Source: Osmia lignaria lignaria | Taxonomy: Eukaryota > Arthropoda > Insecta > Hymenoptera > Megachilidae | DNA length: 64,000 bases | Assembly (NCBI RefSeq): GCF_051020975.1 | Contig: NC_135041.1 | Location: forward strand, 2,678,256-2,742,255 | Reading direction: 5' to 3' | Part shown: one piece after another, positions 9,789 to 18,544 of the stretch | How the letters are laid out: every line of letters begins with the position of its first letter | How positions within the stretch are numbered: the first letter of the stretch is position 1 | The notes under the pieces: generated by a model | Seen by the model: the letters and a program-made list of their open reading frames with translations, nothing else | Told to the model about the DNA's origin: nothing | The model's database searches: none | Made by a program: the position numbers and the translations under genes

Positions 9789-9835
9789 ATCCGCCGTTTG
9801 TTCACTCGAAGATGTACCAGGTTCGGAATAAATGC

Positions 9836-9990
9836 GTGCGTCGCATCTCTACAAGATCCGCTTGCTAGAGATCATCGTAACCCCGTACAATGACTCGTCT
9901 ACGTCTAAAGTTACGTCTCGCTGGCGCGTGCAACTCGTTGACCAGCTGTATCTTCTCGTCCGTGATATGATTGCTCTTCACCTTCTTCAT
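9836..9990 (-). pseudogene. Integrase N-terminal fragment
   Basis: Starts MKKVKSNHITDEKIQLVNEL at 9990 and matches the first 50 codons of the Polinton C integrase. At codon 42 there is TAG (9865-9867), where C has TGA; family members have Trp there (DDLWQ, from memory). The catalytic core is missing. Confidence 0.75.
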
Positions 9991-10023
9991 GTTTGTGCAC
10001 TAACATCATGCTTTACGAACGTG

Positions 10024-11100
10024 TCAATTTATAATCAACCCGGTTTCTCGAAGTTCTTCGATTATAGAAACGATCTCGTTGTCTTGCCCCGTATGTCCTG
10101 CGGATTTCGAGGATACGAGAAGACGTAATCTATCGACGAGCTCGTTTGGGTCATTCCAGTGCACGTAGTCCACGGCGTTATCGTTAACCACCATATCGAA
10201 CGGTATCAGATTACCTCCACGCCGTTCGCTCTTAAGCAATTTTGCAATGATATATTTATACTTGTAACCCTTGTTACTTTTCACAAGTCCCGACGAGATA
10301 TGGCTGCGTCTATGAGCGTTCGACGACTTGAATATTTCCGCGTATTTGTGTAAATCAGCATCGTTGAACAAGGTGTCATCAGGCATTCTCATAAATAGTA
10401 ATTCGTACAAACCAGTTGTTCCTCTGTACCTCACTCCATTAATAATCACATCGTCGTTTTTGTTTACGTCGAAAACTGAACTTCCAGGCATTAATTTGTT
10501 GCGTTGTACGTATACTCCATACACGTCATCTATCTTCTTCTCACGATCGGTAAAGAGTAATTGAATGTATTTAGCTGCCAACGGCCCCAAATTTTCCGTG
10601 AAATGGCTACGTATGTTTTCGCTAGGCTTGTCCAAAATTCGCTGCATAGAAACATTAAGATTCTCGTCGCTGTCGCCGTACGTTTCAACGGCATGTATCG
10701 ATTCTTCACGATGAAAATCGGGGCGATCTTTCGTCACATCCACCGACCGTTCACTCGAAGATGTACCAGGTTCGGAATAAATGCGTGCTCTTGCAGTTTG
10801 TGTGCTTTGAGGGTTAAGAAAAGGAGTTGACGTCAATTTTTGCGGTTCTTTAATATTCAAAGTTGGGAATGTCGACTCGGATTTTATATCGATCGTGTCT
10901 GAATGTGGCGATTCCGCGGACATATTCTCGATAATTCGTTCCAGCGGTTCTACCACGGGTCTCAATCGTTTTTCGATGACTCTCTCTTCGTCGATGCTCT
11001 CCGATTTGAGAGCTCTGCGTTTTTTGCGTATAGCATCGCTTGTATTAGCTATAGCATTCGCAACTTTACTCGATTCTTTAATATTACTATTATCCATTGC
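10024..11100 (-). CDS. DUF8207-like Polinton protein
   Basis: 358 residues from the ATG at 11100 (MDNSNIKESSKVANAIA). The frame is open back to 11193, but that would overlap the ATPase gene, so the internal start is preferred. The N-terminal third is charged and low complexity (KKRRALKSESIDEERVIEKR). The C-terminal half holds the conserved block: LGPLAAKYIQLLF, DVYGVYVQRNKL, VIINGVRYRGTTGLYELLFMR, and KSSNAHRRSHISS, matching what I remember as DUF8207, common in insect Polinton-like loci. Function unknown. Intact here and in Polinton C; only the C-terminal part remains in B. Confidence 0.75.
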   Translation of the reverse strand, partial: AMDNSNIKESSKVANAIANTSDAIRKKRRALKSESIDEERVIEKRLRPVVEPLERIIENMSAESPHSDTIDIKSESTFPTLNIKEPQKLTSTPFLNPQSTQTARARIYSEPGTSSSERSVDVTKDRPDFHREESIHAVETYGDSDENLNVSMQRILDKPSENIRSHFTENLGPLAAKYIQLLFTDREKKIDDVYGVYVQRNKLMPGSSVFDVNKNDDVIINGVRYRGTTGLYELLFMRMPDDTLFNDADLHKYAEIFKSSNAHRRSHISSGLVKSNKGYKYKYIIAKLLKSERRGGNLIPFDMVVNDNAVDYVHWNDPNELVDRLRLLVSSKSAGHTGQDNEIVSIIEELRETGLIIN

Positions 11101-11149
11101 AAAGAGAAGACGTCTACTCGCTAAGCGTTCTATCGAAGGACTAAATGTT

Positions 11150-11842
11150 TCAGAAAACGGCAAATTCGTTAAATCCTTTTCTGTAACGACCACGTTCCAT
11201 CGAGCTATCCTTGTCGATTATTACGAAACCATATTTCTGTTCCCAACACTGTGCGCACAATTTACAAAAATTTTCGTACGACATATCTGTATTTACATGA
11301 TCATTATAAATGTGGCGTGGATTCGTGCCATCTTGTTTGAACACGATCAAAAGGTTGGCATTGTCGCGAATTAGGTGTTTCGGTATTCTCGCGTAAGTCT
11401 GACAGAGATAAAAACAGTCCACGCGCGAATGCCTGCCCATAGCGAAATATTCACTTATCACCTCTTGCTTGTCGCATGCAACGTCATCGAATATAAACAC
11501 CGAATCGGGCAGCGCCTCGTTCGGTGGCACGACTTCGGTATTATTTGAAAATGAAAAGTATCCGATTTCAGGAACGTTTGTCAAAATTCGTTCGAGATAT
11601 TTGTACTTTGGTTGTTGCAATGATTTTGAGTATACATATACGTTATTGAATCTTACACCGTTCGGGCTCTCGATCAGACTGATTACGACGTTCGTTTTAC
11701 CGCAGTTCGATGGACCGCAAATTATACCACGTATCGTATTCGGCAAGAGGGGTCCGTGTCGTCGCCGACGATCGTCCATGCGTGTTGTCCTCTCGTCTAC
11801 ATCGAGAATAAGGATAGATAGGGGCTGCTTTGGGAAACGCAT
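11150..11842 (-). CDS. FtsK/HerA-type genome packaging ATPase
   Basis: 230 residues, intact. Walker A is GPSNCGKT (about residue 43), Walker B is VFIFDDV (about residue 115), and the sensor-like region contains LCQTYARIPKHLIRDN. This is the A32-like packaging ATPase of Polintons and related viruses, expected to pump DNA into capsids. Start at 11842 (MRFPKQPLSILILD), about 40 bases after a TATA-like motif. Its 3' end is 50 bases before the DUF8207-like start, suggesting a shared transcript. The copy in Polinton C is broken. Confidence 0.9.
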   Translation of the reverse strand: MRFPKQPLSILILDVDERTTRMDDRRRRHGPLLPNTIRGIICGPSNCGKTNVVISLIESPNGVRFNNVYVYSKSLQQPKYKYLERILTNVPEIGYFSFSNNTEVVPPNEALPDSVFIFDDVACDKQEVISEYFAMGRHSRVDCFYLCQTYARIPKHLIRDNANLLIVFKQDGTNPRHIYNDHVNTDMSYENFCKLCAQCWEQKYGFVIIDKDSSMERGRYRKGFNEFAVF

Positions 11843-11882
11843 ATCGTCTATATAATAACCATATATTTAATGATTCAGCCTC

Positions 11883-11892
11883 TTTATAGGTT
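11883..11892 (-). promoter_or_regulatory. TATA-like box ahead of the ATPase
   Basis: On the minus strand CCTATAAAGA stands about 40 bases ahead of the ATPase ATG. The same bases occur in Polinton C (about 61880). Confidence 0.45.
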
Positions 11893-11924
11893 GCGGAAAA
11901 GCTGCTTGTCCGCGTCGTGAACGC

Positions 11925-12100
11925 GCTTTAGCCGCGGCCATAGACGAGCTTTAATCGCGATTAACCCTTTTTCTCCGCGGCGATAACGCGCTTTAACCGC
12001 GATTAACCCTTTTTCTCCGCGGCGGCGGGGCAGCGGCGGCGCGCGGCGTTGGCGGGCACGCGTTGGTGGCGGGCACGCGGAATGCAATTCGTGACCGAGC
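11925..12100. repeat. GC-rich 42-base tandem repeats
   Basis: Units reading GCGCTTTAACCGCGATTAAC then CCTTTTTCTCCGCGGCGATA occur about twice, with a degenerate third, in the ATPase upstream region. Polinton C has about three (61920-62060). They give a false open frame of EKGLIAVKARYRR repeats. Within each unit, CGCGGTTAAAGCGCG-type inverted symmetry could form a hairpin. Confidence 0.7.
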
Positions 12101-12107
12101 CATCAAA

Positions 12108-12370
12108 TACGCATCCAAGCAACAACGTGACCGAAAGTCTGTCTCGACGATGCTCGCTCAATCTGTATCAGATTGTACATCAACACGTGTCTACCTGTAA
12201 ACATGAATTTCACCCTACCCCCCTCATGTTAACCGCGTCAGCAAGCCGTCAAAGAGGCATCCAAGCAAAACGTGACCAAAAGTATGTCTCGACGATGCTC
12301 TCTCTATCTGTACCAGATTGCACATCGACACGTGTCTGCATGTAAACAGGGATTTCGCCCTACTCCCTCG
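12108..12370. repeat. Tandem duplication upstream of ATPase
   Basis: Two copies of a block of about 130 bases (about 12110-12240 and 12260-12370), both with GTCTCGACGATGCTC and CAGATTG-ACATC-ACACGTGTCT. Polinton C has one copy (about 62120-62240), so the duplication is specific to A or was lost in C. The rest of 12100-12538 has no gene. Confidence 0.65.
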
Positions 12371-12538
12371 TGTCTTTGAAATAGAAGAACATTCCTTTCT
12401 ATCTCCTACATTGGAATATGAAACACAAACGTTACACATACAATCGTTCTAGGTAAAACAACATTAAGACGCATAAAGTATATTTTTACTAAATAGATTT
12501 TATTATTTTACAGTAATGAACAAAATTAATAAATGATA

Positions 12539-13168
12539 TTAAATGTTTCGTGTTTTAAGACAAATGTAACAATTTTTCTTTTTCGGTGGAGGTCCATCTA
12601 TGTGCGTGTCATCCCCTGGCCGGTTATAATGTTCCATACACAGCTCTTCATCTTCCTCCTTCCTTTTTTTTAACCACCATTCTTTTAATATCGATACGTT
12701 TCTCATAGCACATGCTCCGTTGTGCGCAATACATGCCATATGTTTATCCATCCATCCATCCTGAATATGCCGGCTCTTGGTTGGCAAATTCGGTAGATCG
12801 TCATCTTTGTTCAAAACCTCTATATTGATTGGACTGACTGAAGGATAAAGTTTCTTCAGCCATTTTTCTTTCTCAATGCCCTTGACGTATACAGATCCAT
12901 GAATACTATCTTTCAAACACGAAGCGGCACACTCTTGAAGGCGTGAATACGGCACGGTACCATCGTCCCACTCAAAACCATGATGATTATGCATCAACCA
13001 TTTTATTTGTCTTAATTCTGCTTTCGACAATTTTCTCTTAGCAAATGGAGGCGCAAAGATGAAACATTGTACACGATTCCCATTCTGGAAGCTGGCAAGT
13101 TCCTTTACGAATAACTCGTTCGTATCGCTTTTGAAGCCTTGAATGTCCACGAATGATGGTACGTTCAT
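12539..13168 (-). CDS. RNase H-fold (DEDD-exonuclease-like) protein
   Basis: 209 residues from the ATG at 13168 (MNVPSFVDIQGF). An upstream in-frame ATG at 13225 overlaps a TATA-like motif and is unlikely. The first strand FVDIQGFKSDTNELFVKELA has the D-x-Q/E-x and K-E pattern of a small RNase H-like family common in insect mobile DNA. Later come HHGFEWDDGTVPYSRL, VYVKGIEKEKWLKKLYP and a Cys/His segment (HMACIAHNGACAM). Exonuclease activity is inferred from the fold-like pattern only. The copy in C has an internal deletion and a stop. Confidence 0.6.
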   Translation of the reverse strand: MNVPSFVDIQGFKSDTNELFVKELASFQNGNRVQCFIFAPPFAKRKLSKAELRQIKWLMHNHHGFEWDDGTVPYSRLQECAASCLKDSIHGSVYVKGIEKEKWLKKLYPSVSPINIEVLNKDDDLPNLPTKSRHIQDGWMDKHMACIAHNGACAMRNVSILKEWWLKKRKEEDEELCMEHYNRPGDDTHIDGPPPKKKNCYICLKTRNI

Positions 13169-13221
13169 TTTGATTAGTTGAATTTGTGGCGAAAAATGAT
13201 TGGTTTTGCTGTGGAATGATC

Positions 13222-13234
13222 TCATATAAACCCT
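13222..13234 (-). promoter_or_regulatory. TATA box of the RNase H-like gene
   Basis: On the minus strand GGTTTATATGAG precedes the chosen ATG (13168) by about 55 bases, and follows the capsid stop by about 10. It supports the internal start of that gene. The same bases are in Polinton C (about 62895). Confidence 0.5.
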
Positions 13235-13241
13235 CTTCCAG

Positions 13242-14442
13242 TTAAGAGAGTTTGCGCACTACATTGGTCAGTGGATTGTACTGCACGATACAATCGTGAA
13301 TGATCAAACAGTAAGCGCTAGTATTTTCAGGAACGTTTTCACTACACTCAAAATCGATTCTTACATCGATTGTAGCGCTTTTTATCGATTCGTTCTGATG
13401 CGAGCAATCAATGACAACGAATGGGCCGAAGCCAAAAAAGAGTATCTTATCGTATACAGCTCCGTCATCACCATTACTGCACATTGCTCCGTAATATGAC
13501 TTTCTGAATTTTGCATACATGTCGTAAAGGACAGAGTATCTATTTTTATTAAAGTCAAGATTCAAATTGTCATACGGATATGAATCCGAATTTAAATACA
13601 ATCGAAAATTGGTGAGTTTGCAGTCATCAAATTTGGTGATATGTCTATTGAGCCTATTTTTTTTATCCGCTTGTAATGCAAATATTACATATCGCGGTTT
13701 TTCTAATTGCGTAGCTGCTTTAATGCTCCATGTATGTTTAGTGGTTGCTTGTAACATTGGATACTCGTATAAGTCCCAGGAACGGTAACTCATAATTATC
13801 GTTTGACCGTTTTCAAGGATGCGCAACAATGAAAGTTTGTGCCTTTCTTCGAGCGTGACATGTGGCATCCTCCACTGTACTTTGTATAGTTGCAGCGTGT
13901 ATTTTGCACCATCTGTTCCAAAAACAGCGTTTTTGTCGTCTCGCGACCGAATCAGAATCAATTCATGATGCGCATTAATCACTATTCGTTTGTAATCTTC
14001 GCAGAAACCGAGCAGCATATTTAGAGGAACACAAAAGTCAAAGTAGCCTCCTGCATTGGGTATGTCTATCCAACCAGCGTTCTCAAGCATTTTTGATGTT
14101 GTCGTTGTCAACGATACTCCATTTTTTATCATAGTTGTTATAACAACGTTTTTACAACGATCATTCTCCGCGCTGTTTAATTCATATCGAATTTCATCAA
14201 ACATAACTGCTGCGCAATTCATTTCTAGTCCAACTGAAGTTCCTGCAACATTGTCATCGTTGAGAATGAGTTTTCCTTCGACGTAAAGGTAACTCTCACT
14301 AGGAAACGTGTACAAATCTTGTTGTTGAATGGGAATTCGTATTTCATCATTGTTTCCGAACGTTGTGTTGGCGTATGGGCTGTAACTATGTAATTCGATC
14401 ATCAGAAATCGGTAAACTGGCAATGTTCAATGGATCCATCAT
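13242..14442 (-). pseudogene. Major capsid protein, N terminus frameshifted
   Basis: Double jelly-roll major capsid protein of the Polinton type. From 14423 down the frame is open for 393 codons. Recognisable blocks: YANTTFGNNDEIRIPI, SESYLYVEGKLIL, NMLLGFCEDYKRIVI, KHTWSIKAATQLEKPRYVIF, LNSDSYPYDNLNLDF, VVIDCSHQNESIKS, and NTSAYCLIIHD. The native start is at 14442 (MMDPLNIAS, overlapping the preceding gene's stop), but a 14-base deletion near 14392 breaks the first 17 codons. Translation from an ATG at 14423 could still give a nearly complete protein, so loss of function is not certain. Confidence 0.85.
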
Positions 14443-14756
14443 TTTCGTTTCTTAATCACAAAACCCAACGATTGCAGAAATTGCGCGTTTTTGTCGCTCA
14501 AATCTTGCGATGTGTTCAGTTTGGAGATATTGTCCTTACTAAATGATTGTAAAGAGTCATCACCGTTTAATACATGATTATCATTCCTGCAACCGTGGTA
14601 ATTGCTGCTGCAAGTACAATTTGCACGTTTGTGATTGAAGTTCTGATTCCATCCATTTTCTAACGATCCTTTTAGGAACTCGGTCAACGGGGCGCCCAAT
14701 AATGCATTCGGCGGATTATTGATCGGTTGAGTTTTAGCATCTGTGTACAACAGCAT
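14439..14756 (-). CDS. 105-residue Polinton protein, right arm
   Basis: Identical in translation to the product at 8226-8543. Here it is followed by the longer capsid gene with the ATGA overlap at 14439-14442, the original arrangement. Function unknown. Confidence 0.6.
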   Translation of the reverse strand: MLLYTDAKTQPINNPPNALLGAPLTEFLKGSLENGWNQNFNHKRANCTCSSNYHGCRNDNHVLNGDDSLQSFSKDNISKLNTSQDLSDKNAQFLQSLGFVIKKRK

Positions 14757-14947
14757 TATTTCTAGTAATGTTTGGCATAAGTGCTGCTTGTTCTCTTGAT
14801 AGGCTATTAAATGAATGGATATTTAACGTATATTAAGCGGCCGCGTCGTCGGAGCGTTCGACGATGTGCTTTTGCGATGTGTCCGATTTGGGTATATTTC
14901 CTCTACTGAATGATTGTATAATTGTCATCGTTTTTACATCATTATCC

Positions 14948-15342
14948 TTACTGCAGCTGTCGTAAAATGTTCAGCATGCCGTTCGAGCCGTTCGACTCGT
15001 TCAACGAGCCGTCCGAGCCGTTCAGTGGGCCGTTCGAGCCGTTCAGTGGGCCGTTCGAACCGTTCAAGCCGTTCGAGCCGTGCAACGGCAAGCCGTTCGA
15101 GCCGTTCGAGCCGTTCAACGGAAAGCCGTTCGAGCCGTTCAACGGAAAGCCGTTCGAGCCGTTCAACGGAAAGCCGTTCGAGCCGTTCAGCGGGCCGTTC
15201 GAGCCGTTCGAGCCGTTCAGCGGGCCGTTCGCGGGCCGTTCAAGCCGTTCGAGCCGTGCAACGGCAAGCCGTTTGTGCCGTTCAACGGCAAGCCGTTTGA
15301 GCCGTTCAACGAGCCGTTCGCGGGCCGTTCGAGCCATACGAG
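14948..15342 (-). repeat. NGS-rich tandem repeat frame, right arm
   Basis: Mirror of 7640-8034, same units and same open frames. That two such unstable arrays match in length between arms points to a recent duplication or ongoing gene conversion. Confidence 0.6.
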
Positions 15343-15378
15343 CCGTTCAACAGGCCATCGATTATGTTTATATTCATG

Positions 15379-16069
15379 TTATTTTTTACACCGCCTAATA
15401 TGAAGCCTCACTGTCACTTCTTCTCCACGGAAATTTATCAGATTATCGTTTTGATCGGTAATGCGTATAGTACGGTGATCAATGCCTCTCACGATAACTG
15501 GAAGATAAATGACGTTCGTAGGACTTTCCGAAATTTTATATCCTGGCGGCACGCGCGGTGAAAACTCGTGTATGGTATGAACTCATTGACCGTTGCTATA
15601 CGCACCAGTTGTAATATTACATTCGATCCTCAGCACATTTACTTTCATAATATTTACGGGTATATCCGACTCGTGCCATTGTCCCGGCTGTAATATGCGA
15701 TATGTAGAAAACCTGAGAAGCGATCCTATATTATTTGGTTTGGTAAAATCGATTGTATAATCACTATATATTTCACTTTTCAAAGTGCTGTTATTTGTAC
15801 GAAATAAAATGATTTTTGTCTTGTCCATTATTTTCTCTTGCATGTATTTATTTAGCGCTTCGAGTTCGTACGAACCATCCGGTATCGTGATCTCACCATC
15901 GGCATCAAAGTAAAATTTATTATTTGTAAAGTCAACGTTCGGTATTGTGTTGAAAGCTTGAAAATCAACGAGTCCGAGTTCGTAATTATCATCCTTCAAG
16001 TCTATAGGTGGAAAGTAATCAGGTGCTAAGCACAGAATTTTTTCCGGTTAACGTAAACGTCAACGACAT
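15379..16069 (-). pseudogene. Minor capsid (penton-like) protein, right arm
   Basis: Mirror of 6913-7603 with the same two lesions: the extra base near 16020-16025 and the in-frame TGA at 15583-15585. The lesions therefore predate, or were copied by, the arm duplication. Confidence 0.75.
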
Positions 16070-16106
16070 CTTTGCAACTGTGAAGACTATGTGCATCGAA
16101 ACTGTT

Positions 16107-16449
16107 TTATACATTTCCAGCTAAAAAATGCAAGCAGAGTTGTCCGCATACACTCGTATTGAATTTTTGATACTGCGCGTGATTGTATAAAATCGTTACA
16201 TGGTTTTGCGAAGTAGTTTATTAACTCTGTCGGTGGCCTCAGATTTCCAAAAGAATCGAAATATTTAACACAATTACCTCGCTTTACGTAAGCTACCCAG
16301 TGTGTACCAGGACCTTCCGATTTATCTAAATTCACGATACCGCATTCGTTTAAGAACGATTTAGAGGGCAAATTTGTACGCATGAAAACGCCTCGAAAAT
16401 ATGGAAAGTTCAACATTCGTGCAAAGTTATATAACTGTACATTTGTCAT
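16107..16449 (-). pseudogene. Adenain-like protease, right arm
   Basis: Mirror of 6533-6875, carrying the same one-base insertion ahead of the catalytic cysteine block (about 16202-16210). Confidence 0.8.
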
Positions 16450-16771
16450 TGCGTCCTGTGGAAGCGTTACAATTTGCCGAAACGCTTCTTTTTTTTTTTT
16501 CTTTAATTCCTTTTCCCCGTTTATATGGTGCAAGGTAAAGTCCATGTCCTTCCATAACACGATTGTGCCGTTTCACTTCCTCCAGTGTTTTCCGTGCTGC
16601 AGATGCATCGTTGACTGCCTTGGCGATACCTGCTGCACCGCCAGCCACCGTACCCAAAGCTGAAAGGCCTGCAAAAATAGGTACAAGTGCTGGAAGAAAT
16701 CCCCCACGTTTTGCAACTGGAAGTTTGCGCAATTTCTTCTTCTTCTTCTTGTTACTTTTACGCGGTGCCAT
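16427..16771 (-). CDS. Polinton core protein, right arm
   Basis: Mirror of 6211-6555, identical in translation; lysine-rich start, hydrophobic middle, GLYLAPYKRGKG. Confidence 0.7.
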   Translation of the reverse strand: MAPRKSNKKKKKKLRKLPVAKRGGFLPALVPIFAGLSALGTVAGGAAGIAKAVNDASAARKTLEEVKRHNRVMEGHGLYLAPYKRGKGIKEKKKRSVSANCNASTGRNDKCTVI

Positions 16772-17044
16772 TACTTTCTTCTTTGGCTAACTCTTTGGCT
16801 AACAATATTCCAGCAACGCGCGCAGACAAAAGTGTTTTCCAATCTGGTGCGAATTCTTTTCGTGCTAATTCGAATATCAAATGTGCATATGCACATCGTA
16901 CGACTATCGTATAGGAAGTGAAATTTTTTCCTGGGATGTTTGGGTTTATATAGGTAGAGAGAGAAGTTGTAAATGATGCAATACATTATGATTTATTAAA
17001 GTATAATTTCTAACATAATTTGTAACATAATCCTTTTTTCTCTG

Positions 17045-17830
17045 TTAAGATGCTGCTGATGCAGCTGTTATTATTGCCTGAATACCTAAAGCTACTAATT
17101 CGCAATCAATAATTGAATTTGGATCATAAATATCAGTTTCTTTGATATGCCGCACAACCTCTGCAAGCACTTTTACGTCTCCGTATCCCCGAACTAATGC
17201 AACAAACTCTTTAAACTTTTGTTCCACCGAATACAGTTTATCATATAATGCATTATGCATTTCAACTATACAATCATTTAAAATTACCATTTTCTCAAAT
17301 GTTTTTTTCATCATGCACATGCATATATCATTGCTAATCAATTTAATTACTTTTTCGCCATATAGCACTCCAAATTCAACACTTATATCATTAAAATTAA
17401 TATTGTCGCGTGTATCTTTTGAATCGTCAAAGAAGCTGCATACATTGTCTGCTTCGGCTACAATCAGCGATCATGTGACTATGCTCAGCTCCAGGCGGTT
17501 GTTTCGGCTGTCTGATAATACGAGTTGCGGGTAGAAATTGTCGCCAAGTATATTTATGCCGATTTCCAAATGCTTTGTACAGGAATCCGTCAATGGATAA
17601 TTTCGGCCCAAAATTCTACATGATAATTGTGGTGCGATTCTAGAACAAATAAATACCGTTTAAGTATGTTATTAGAACAAATACCGACAGCGTTAAATGA
17701 AATGTGTTTCGAACACTTACTTCACGTGATTCTGATGTTTTGTCATTTTTTTGCGTGCCTCTTCTTCTCGAGTAGAACTTGCGGGGCGCTTCCTTTGGCA
17801 AAAAAACTCTTTGAAACTTTGAGAATACAT
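17045..17830 (-). pseudogene. Unknown two-exon Polinton protein, right arm
   Basis: Mirror of 5152-5937: exon 1 17721-17830, intron 17640-17720, exon 2 17045-17639, with the same in-frame TGA (17471-17473). Confidence 0.7.
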
Positions 17831-18049
17831 ATTTCACTTTTCACAATACAATCTCGCGAACGATGCACTTGCGGTGATGGTCAATTTGGTTTTGCGTATG
17901 CTTGAAACTTTAGCAAACCCCCTACCTTCTATAGTCACGAATTGCAGTGTCAGATTTGCTGCGTCAACAAAAAAACTCATTTCCAAGACGTAGAAAAAAT
18001 CATTTCCAAGACGTAGAAAAAAGTGGTCTTCCGATAAGAACAAACAGTT

Positions 18050-18480
18050 CAAGATCATGGAGGGTGGGGGTAGGGTGTTATATTTCTGCCGACGGTGGTG
18101 TCAAATTTCAGTTCAAGGTCATGGGGTGGGGGTGGGGGTTGTCATGGGGTGGAGTGTCAAATTTCAGTTCAAGGTCAAGACGTATCATATTTCTGCTGAC
18201 GGTGGTGTCAAATTTCAGTTCAAGGTCATGGGGGTGGGGAGGGGTGGTTATGGGGTGGGGTTGTCGAGGACGTATCATATTTCTGCTGACGGTGGTGTCA
18301 AATTTCAGTTTAAGGTCATGGGGGCGGGGAGAGGGGGCGGGGAGGGGTGGTTATGGGGTGGGGGTTGTCGAAGATGTATCATATTTCTGCTGACGGTGGT
18401 GTCAAATTTCAGTTCAAGGTCATGGGGTGGGGAGAGGGGGCGGGAAGGCGGGTATCATATTTCTGCTGATGGTGTCAAAT
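18050..18480. repeat. Right subterminal minisatellite of Polinton A
   Basis: Inverted counterpart of 4490-4935. Intact TCAAGGTCA occurs at about 18113, 18169, 18221 and 18414; one-base variants at about 18050 and 18312. Unit number and spacing differ from the left array, and this is where the arms differ most in length. Confidence 0.85.
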
Positions 18481-18544
18481 TACTGCTGAGTCAGCAAAAA
18501 AAATGCTGACGCCAGTGATTTAGAATCCGCACAGAACAACTACT

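Larger units (their letters stand above)
4422..18544. mobile_element. Polinton A (palindromic, polB-less Maverick)
   Basis: A 14,123-bp element with termini reading AGTAGTTGTTCTATGCGG inward from the left and its complement on the right, flanked by 6-bp target duplications CAGTGC (4416-4421 and 18545-18550). AGT-start termini and 6-bp duplications are typical of Polintons/Mavericks, virus-like DNA transposons with a retroviral-type integrase and protein-primed polymerase. This copy has inverted arms of about 4.37 kb (4422-8796 and 14186-18544), each with an unknown spliced gene, core protein, protease, penton, repeat protein and 105-residue protein. The middle has a DUF8207-like gene, ATPase, RNase H-like gene and a longer capsid gene. 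It lacks polB and keeps only scraps of integrase, so it is non-autonomous. Confidence 0.92.
14186..18544 (-). repeat. Right inverted arm of Polinton A
   Basis: Inverted partner of 4422-8796. It continues at 14186 into the intact capsid gene, so this arm is in the original configuration and the left arm is the added copy. Confidence 0.92.

Noticed and set aside
11469..11855. Plus-strand frames opposite the ATPase, DUF8207-like and capsid genes
   Set aside because: Shadows of strongly coding minus-strand genes.
7645..15337. Possible CRISPR-like array in the regularly spaced CGGCTCGAACGG units
   Set aside because: No unique spacers, and the sequence is eukaryotic; it is a coding-type minisatellite.
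14922..15403. FEPFNGKPFEPF, SRSSRSTESRSS and similar frames over the NGS array (also at 7579-8068 and 37907-38349)
   Set aside because: Alternative frames of a tandem repeat with unit lengths divisible by three. Only the frame co-oriented with the neighbouring genes is kept, and with caution.
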